From positions 112,788-176,787 of the forward strand of contig BBDR01000009.1 in the NCBI GenBank assembly GCA_001312405.1: a DNA stretch of 64,000 nucleotides, written 5' to 3'. Shown piece by piece: positions 61,052-64,000 of this stretch. This DNA comes from Clostridium sp. NkU-1. Lineage in GTDB: Bacteria; Bacillota_A; Clostridia; Lachnospirales; Lachnospiraceae. The notes below the pieces were generated by a model that ran no database searches, was not told the origin of the DNA, and worked only from the letters and a program-made list of their open reading frames with translations. Every line of letters begins with the position of its first letter. Position 1 is the stretch's first letter. The position numbers and the translations under genes were made by a program.

Positions 61052-61190
61052 AGGAATCCCCGTCAAGTGATAAATTGCGGGGAACACTTAAAAACAGGCT
61101 TCCCCGTTAAAAGGTCAAATGTGTGGGGAAGTCTTAAAATCAGGAATCCCCGTAGTGCGGGGAAGTCTCTATATTATAATATAACATTTT
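61052..61190 (+). repeat. Iteron-like inverted repeats and AT-rich tract, candidate phage origin
   Basis: AGG(A/C)(A/T)TCCCCGT occurs at 61052-61063, 61096-61107 and 61142-61153, spaced 44 and 46 bp. Each is followed by its inverted counterpart (CGGGGAA or TGGGGAA) with CTTAAAA beyond the first two. An AT-rich tract (CTATATTATAATATAAC) follows at 61168-61185. Confidence 0.65.
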
Positions 61191-61205
61191 CCCCCGTTAC
61201 ACGTG

Positions 61206-61269
61206 GTCATGGGGTAGGAAAGGACGGGTCTAAGTTGACACCCGTCCCCTCCCTTCCCCTTCCCATGAC
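61206..61269. repeat. Long hairpin
   Basis: GTCATGGG (61206-61213) pairs with CCCATGAC (61262-61269); inside, GGACGGGT (61222-61229) pairs with ACCCGTCC (61240-61247), loop CTAAGTTGAC. One strand is strongly pyrimidine-rich between the stems. Confidence 0.65.
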
Positions 61270-61321
61270 AGGGCGAATTTCAAAAGCAAGAATAATTTTG
61301 CACATTAAAGAGGTGAAGTGA

Positions 61322-61426
61322 TTGAAGGTGATTGAGATAATTGAAAAAGGTTATCTACCGGAACAGCAAAAACTGATAGATATTTTTAAGCAGCACGCAC
61401 AAGGTGTATGCCTGAGCTTCCTGTAA
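61322..61426 (+). CDS. Small hypothetical ORF
   Basis: 34 residues, TTG start after AAGAGGTGAAGTGA; starts MKVIEIIEKGYLPEQQK. It may be the first part of a gene continuing in the frame of 61408-61611 if an indel is present. Confidence 0.4.
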   Translation: MKVIEIIEKGYLPEQQKLIDIFKQHAQGVCLSFL

Positions 61427-61611
61427 TCTTTAAGTTACCCAGGGTTGCGAAGTATCGGCAAAGCATTAACAGGATTCCTTGCAAGACAATAGGTGGTAAG
61501 GGTGATTGTCATCTAATCTCAATGCATGTCGTAGATTTTGTGAGGCTTATGGTAAGGTGTGGAATTGAGGTGAAGATCTATGAAGGATCAGAAGATGATA
61601 AGCAAGACTGA
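61408..61611 (+). CDS. Small hypothetical phage ORF
   Basis: 67 residues, starts MPELPVIFKLPRVAKYRQS. No good ribosome site, overlaps both neighbours. Possibly the C-terminal part of the preceding ORF. Not recognised. Confidence 0.4.
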   Translation: MPELPVIFKLPRVAKYRQSINRIPCKTIGGKGDCHLISMHVVDFVRLMVRCGIEVKIYEGSEDDKQD

Positions 61612-61999
61612 ATTTTTTATGCCAATGAAAAAGGTCCCTACCGTGACGCACCAGGAGAAGCAGGTTCATGTGGTTAATGGGAAGCCGGTCTTTTATGAAC
61701 CGGAAGAGCTGAAAGCAGCAAGGGCGAAATTTCAGGCGCACTTAGGGCAACACGTACCGGAGAAAAGGTTCACCGGTCCTGTGAGGCTGACAACGTGGTG
61801 GTGTTTTCCTGTTACTGGCAAGCATAAGAACGGGGAGTATAAGACCAGCAAGCCTGACACGGACAATCTGGTAAAGCTCCTTAAGGATGTTATGACAGAG
61901 CTGCGCTTCTGGAAGGACGATGCGCAAGTGGCTTCTGAAGTGATTGAAAAGTACTGGGCGGATCTCCCTGGGATTTATGTGAAGGTGGAAAGCCTATGA
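61580..61999 (+). CDS. rusA: RusA-family Holliday junction resolvase
   Basis: 139 residues. Core KPDTDNLVKLLKDVMTELRFWKDDAQV carries the catalytic Asp residues of RusA, preceded by RLTTWWCFPVTGKHKNGEY. Resolves recombination intermediates before packaging. ATG at 61580 after GAGGTGAAGATCT. Confidence 0.92.
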   Translation: MKDQKMISKTEFFMPMKKVPTVTHQEKQVHVVNGKPVFYEPEELKAARAKFQAHLGQHVPEKRFTGPVRLTTWWCFPVTGKHKNGEYKTSKPDTDNLVKLLKDVMTELRFWKDDAQVASEVIEKYWADLPGIYVKVESL

Positions 62000-62214
62000 C
62001 GGATCAGGAAGTACAGAAAGCCTTTGAAGAGGTGTATAACAAGTTCTGGCTCAATTACCGGGGAAAGATTCTTACTCGAGGATCAGATGAATGGGAACGC
62101 ATGAACACCTGGGCCGTGGTCCTGATGAAGAAGTATCCCTTCATGGAGCAGCTGGTGGCGGAATTGATAGCGGAGTTAGGACAAAGAATGTGGAGGCGTG
62201 ATGATGGCAGGTAA
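61996..62214 (+). CDS. Hypothetical phage protein
   Basis: 72 residues, ATGA overlap with rusA. Helical, starting MTDQEVQKAFEEVYNKFW. Not recognised. Confidence 0.6.
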   Translation: MTDQEVQKAFEEVYNKFWLNYRGKILTRGSDEWERMNTWAVVLMKKYPFMEQLVAELIAELGQRMWRRDDGR

Positions 62215-62371
62215 AAAGAAAACCAGTGCCCCCCCCCAACAGGAAAAGGTTTATCTTTGCTCTATCTGTGGCAAGGAGATCCACGGGGAGCACGTGTACA
62301 TAGAAACCAAGAGAAGAAGTAAGCTGCATATACATTTTGAGTGTATGCCAGGAAGGGGGAATGAATCATGA
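62201..62371 (+). CDS. Small zinc-ribbon-like phage protein
   Basis: 56 residues with LCSICGKEIHGEH and HIHFEC, a likely zinc site. Overlaps genes on both sides; a run of nine C at 62229-62237 reads in frame. ATG at 62201 after TGGAGGCGTG. Confidence 0.65.
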   Translation: MMAGKKKTSAPPQQEKVYLCSICGKEIHGEHVYIETKRRSKLHIHFECMPGRGNES

Positions 62372-62547
62372 TAGAAAATTGTAAAAATTGTAGATATAAA
62401 AACCGGGGCAGCTTACGGTATCCATGCAGTACCGGAGTGTATCAGCTTTATTACTCGCGTAGATGCTTCATGTGGAAAAAGAGGACATGGTGGCAGCGTT
62501 TGGCTAAGAAGATTATGAGCGGAAAAGGGGGTAAAAGTTCATGTTAG
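62368..62547 (+). CDS. Small Cys-containing phage protein, hypothetical
   Basis: 59 residues starting MIENCKNCRYKNRG, ATGA overlap with the previous ORF; basic C-terminus. Not recognised. Confidence 0.55.
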   Translation: MIENCKNCRYKNRGSLRYPCSTGVYQLYYSRRCFMWKKRTWWQRLAKKIMSGKGGKSSC

Positions 62548-62713
62548 AGCAAAATGAAATGGAGAATATAGTCACTCCCATGATGGAGGATATATGCGAT
62601 CACTTGTGCCGGTTTCCTAAGGAGGTCACTGATCAGGAAGCCTGGAGGGAATATGTGCAGAGTGTCAAATGGGAAAGTATGCATGCTTGATATTGAATAC
62701 ATACAACAGGGAG
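62541..62713 (+). CDS. Small phage protein with CDHLC motif (probable frameshift near 62647)
   Basis: Starts MLEQNEMENIVTPMMED then ICDHLCRFPKEVTDQEA. As written it ends at 62690 out of the family frame; a one-base shift near 62647 gives ICAECQMGKYACLILNTYN, matching a common phage protein with a four-Cys arrangement. No stop is seen before the next ATG, so the exact end is uncertain. Confidence 0.5.
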
Positions 62714-62914
62714 ATGCAGAAGTGGATTCCGGTAACTGAGCGATTGCCAGAGGAAGATATGTATTGTTGGGTAACCGTAGAATATCCGGAAAATGTAAGA
62801 TGCGTTCATAACGGATACTATCAATTAGGCACTGGATTTAAATTAATAGCATCCGGTTGGAGTAATGTTGTCGCATGGGCTCACGAAGATATCTTTAAAC
62901 CGTATTTAAATTAG
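62714..62914 (+). CDS. DUF551 family phage protein
   Basis: 66 residues starting MQKWIPVTERLPEEDMYCWV, the typical DUF551 opening, and ending WAHEDIFKPYLN. ATG at 62714 after CAGGGAG; the frame is open upstream because of the uncertain preceding gene. Confidence 0.75.
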   Translation: MQKWIPVTERLPEEDMYCWVTVEYPENVRCVHNGYYQLGTGFKLIASGWSNVVAWAHEDIFKPYLN

Positions 62915-62948
62915 GATTTCCTGGAGTGCCAGGAGAAAGAGGTAAGCC

Positions 62949-63113
62949 ATGTTAGTAAAAGAACTGATAAAATTACTGGAAAAATGCCCGCAGGATGATA
63001 TTTTGCTGATAAATATAGGAGAAGAGGCAGGCACAGACGTTACAGACGTGTTGGTCGGCAGTGGCACGATAAGGGGATTTTCATACCTAAAAATAGAGCC
63101 AGATGAAGATTAA
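62949..63113 (+). CDS. Small hypothetical phage protein
   Basis: 54 residues, acidic, starts MLVKELIKLLEKCPQDDI, a pattern seen in small phage proteins. Ribosome site GAAAGAGGTAAGCC. Confidence 0.6.
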   Translation: MLVKELIKLLEKCPQDDILLINIGEEAGTDVTDVLVGSGTIRGFSYLKIEPDED

Positions 63114-63122
63114 AATTAAGAT

Positions 63123-63387
63123 TTAATAGGCATTAAGGGACCAGGTTCCCCGATCACGATGATGTACAAGTTTTATCCTGTGCCTGATATCGTAGGTGGT
63201 CACGTAGCAAAAATAATAAGTATATGGGGAGGCTCTTCTCATTTCGGCGATACGGTCAATTTGGATATCAGTGAAAGAACCGTCAAAAAATATGTACCGA
63301 AAATAAAGAGGCACGCAATCCCCTTTTTCATTAAAACTTGCAATTACGGGAACTTCTTTTTTTGACAGATAGATCAATGTATGGCAT
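63123..63387 (-). CDS. Small protein on the minus strand (frameshift at 63357-63363)
   Basis: About 87 residues. VIASFNEKGDCVPLYFRY, IDRIAEMRR and a Tyr-rich C-terminal half resemble a small Firmicute family. Reading the T7 run 63357-63363 as T6 joins it to ATG 63387 (MPYIDLSVKKEVPVIAS), which has a GAGGTG site; uncorrected, only a weak TTG start at 63377 is available. It is the only minus-strand gene in the early region. Confidence 0.55.
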
Positions 63388-63471
63388 ATGCATCACCTCA
63401 ATAGGGATTATAGCAAACGTACGTTCTTTTTGCGACAGGGAATAAAAGGGAAAATAAAAGGAGTGGATAGA

Positions 63472-63675
63472 TTGAGAAAATCACCAAAAGAGCGCCGGAA
63501 CCAGTATGTGCAAGCGCAGAGGATCACCACGGCAGAGGCAGCCATAGCATTAAAGGCCCCGCCTGCCATGACCTTCTCTGCAACGATGCCGGCTTATACA
63601 TATACAAGTTTATGTTCAGATCGGAGGCTACGGGAACCGCCGGTGAAGAAAGGAAAAGTGGATCATGGCATTTGA
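63472..63675 (+). CDS. Small hypothetical phage protein
   Basis: 67 residues from TTG 63472 after AAAAGGAGTGGATAGA; starts MRKSPKERRNQYVQAQRIT. Not recognised. Overlaps the next ORF by 11 bp. Confidence 0.55.
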   Translation: MRKSPKERRNQYVQAQRITTAEAAIALKAPPAMTFSATMPAYTYTSLCSDRRLREPPVKKGKVDHGI

Positions 63676-64000
63676 AAATTTATATGCGGTATATGATGAT
63701 GGGAAGCTGTTGGGAGAACGTACTTCCAAGGAATGGGAAGTGGCACTGTCCATACCCCGGCAGGCCATTTATGATTATGCCCGTGAAGGAAGAGCCTACA
63801 AAGGCCGGTATACGTTTAAGGCGGTGGGGACAGGCATATCCGGTGAAGTCGAAGCCGGCCAGGAGGATCCAGAAATTACGGCACGGGATTTGGAGAAATT
63901 TAAGAAGTCTTTGAGGATCGGGGCTCGATTTGTTTATGAGAGTTTCCGCAGGGACTTTGTCAGGGGAACGCGGATTACATCAGAAAAGGTTATTGTAGTA
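63665..64000 (+). CDS. Phage protein, cut by the window edge
   Basis: ATG at 63665; MAFENLYAVYDDGKLLGERT, then WEVALSIPRQAIYDYAREG and a basic tail, open to the end (112 residues visible). The helical middle could be an HTH. Not recognised. Confidence 0.6.
   Translation, partial: MAFENLYAVYDDGKLLGERTSKEWEVALSIPRQAIYDYAREGRAYKGRYTFKAVGTGISGEVEAGQEDPEITARDLEKFKKSLRIGARFVYESFRRDFVRGTRITSEKVIVV

Larger units (their letters stand above)
49307..64000. mobile_element. Prophage (left portion) integrated at ssrA
   Basis: Tyrosine integrase at the tmRNA junction, CI-like repressor and Cro-like gene divergent, then a rightward replication and recombination module (SbcC-like ATPase, Sak4, DUF669, helicase, primase-helicase, RusA) with many overlapping small ORFs. 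No head or tail genes are seen, so the structural part lies to the right of the window. Confidence 0.93.

Noticed and set aside
61046..61321. 91-residue ORF overlapping the end of the primase-helicase
   Set aside because: It is made of the repeat cluster and hairpin, with repeated peptide fragments (RNPR, GEHLKTGFP) that mirror the DNA repeats; no ribosome site of its own.
62669..62914. Fusion of a Cys protein to DUF551
   Set aside because: DUF551 normally starts at MQKWIP, with its own ribosome site at 62714; the open frame upstream is best explained by an indel in the preceding gene.
1..64000. CRISPR arrays, rRNA, tRNA genes, insertion sequences with transposase
   Set aside because: None seen on either strand apart from the tmRNA and the prophage integrase.

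Overview
The window looks like the chromosome of a low/medium-GC Firmicute of the Lachnospiraceae (Clostridium cluster XIVa, Lacrimispora-like). This rests on gene content and order (rex-nnr-alr-mazF, pyrF-K-D-E, purE-M-N-D, H+-PPase, rubredoxin, uxuAB), strong AGGAGG ribosome sites, sigma-A promoters and a CIRCE element. The species assignment is an inference.

An important caveat is that about 25 conserved genes, many of them essential, are split by single-base indels. The commonest lesion is an A or T run read as 7 (sometimes 8) where the conserved protein frame needs one fewer. The rest are mostly single-base losses in short G, C or A runs. Essential genes such as pyrF, purM and nrd cannot all be dead, so I read these as sequencing or assembly errors. 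Each such gene is annotated over its full corrected span with the break position given.

Layout. 1-13.7 kb: ABC-F ATPase (cut by the window edge), Rex, NAD(P)H-hydrate repair enzyme, alanine racemase, MazF, CorC-type membrane protein, YebC, a PocR-domain receptor, two GNAT proteins, oligoendopeptidase F, a nitroreductase and an Hsp20 under a CIRCE operator. 13.9-18 kb: a Cys-cluster protein and the pyrimidine genes pyrF, pyrK, pyrD, pyrE. 18-23 kb: VanZ-like protein, M29 aminopeptidase, chemoreceptor. 23.4-26.9 kb: purE, purM, purN, purD. 27-31 kb, minus strand: AraC-GyrI regulator, pentapeptide protein, arsenate reductase and an MFS drug exporter preceded by a leader peptide and mutually exclusive hairpins. 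31-38.7 kb: DUF2294, DUF4914, and a hexuronate block (GntR regulator, uxuA, uxuB, Spx/ArsC-like protein, KdgF-like cupin), then rubredoxin. 38.7-48.8 kb: H+-PPase, cell-wall amidase, Dus enzyme, class I ribonucleotide reductase behind paired NrdR-like boxes, and an NADH oxidase whose promoter contains a Rex site.

From about 49.3 kb to the right edge lies a prophage integrated at the 3' end of ssrA (tmRNA). Its leftward lysogeny side carries the integrase, a two-domain lipoprotein, an ImmA-like peptidase and a CI-like repressor, plus a probable small RNA on the opposite strand. A control region with two face-to-face consensus promoters and two operator-like repeats one 31-bp step apart separates this from the rightward early operon: Cro-like HTH, small proteins, SbcC-like ATPase, Sak4-like ATPase, DUF669, an HNH/AP2-type protein, a helicase, a primase-helicase fusion, repeats that could be the replication origin, RusA and many small ORFs. 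The right prophage end and its structural genes are outside the window.

The regulatory logic visible in the DNA is coherent. Rex at 1.5 kb has a matching operator on the NADH oxidase at 47.4 kb. The GntR regulator and uxuAB share an operator sequence. Hsp20 carries the HrcA site. The most interesting unexplained elements are the exporter attenuator, the prophage small RNA, the phage repeat cluster and two families of dispersed intergenic repeats.
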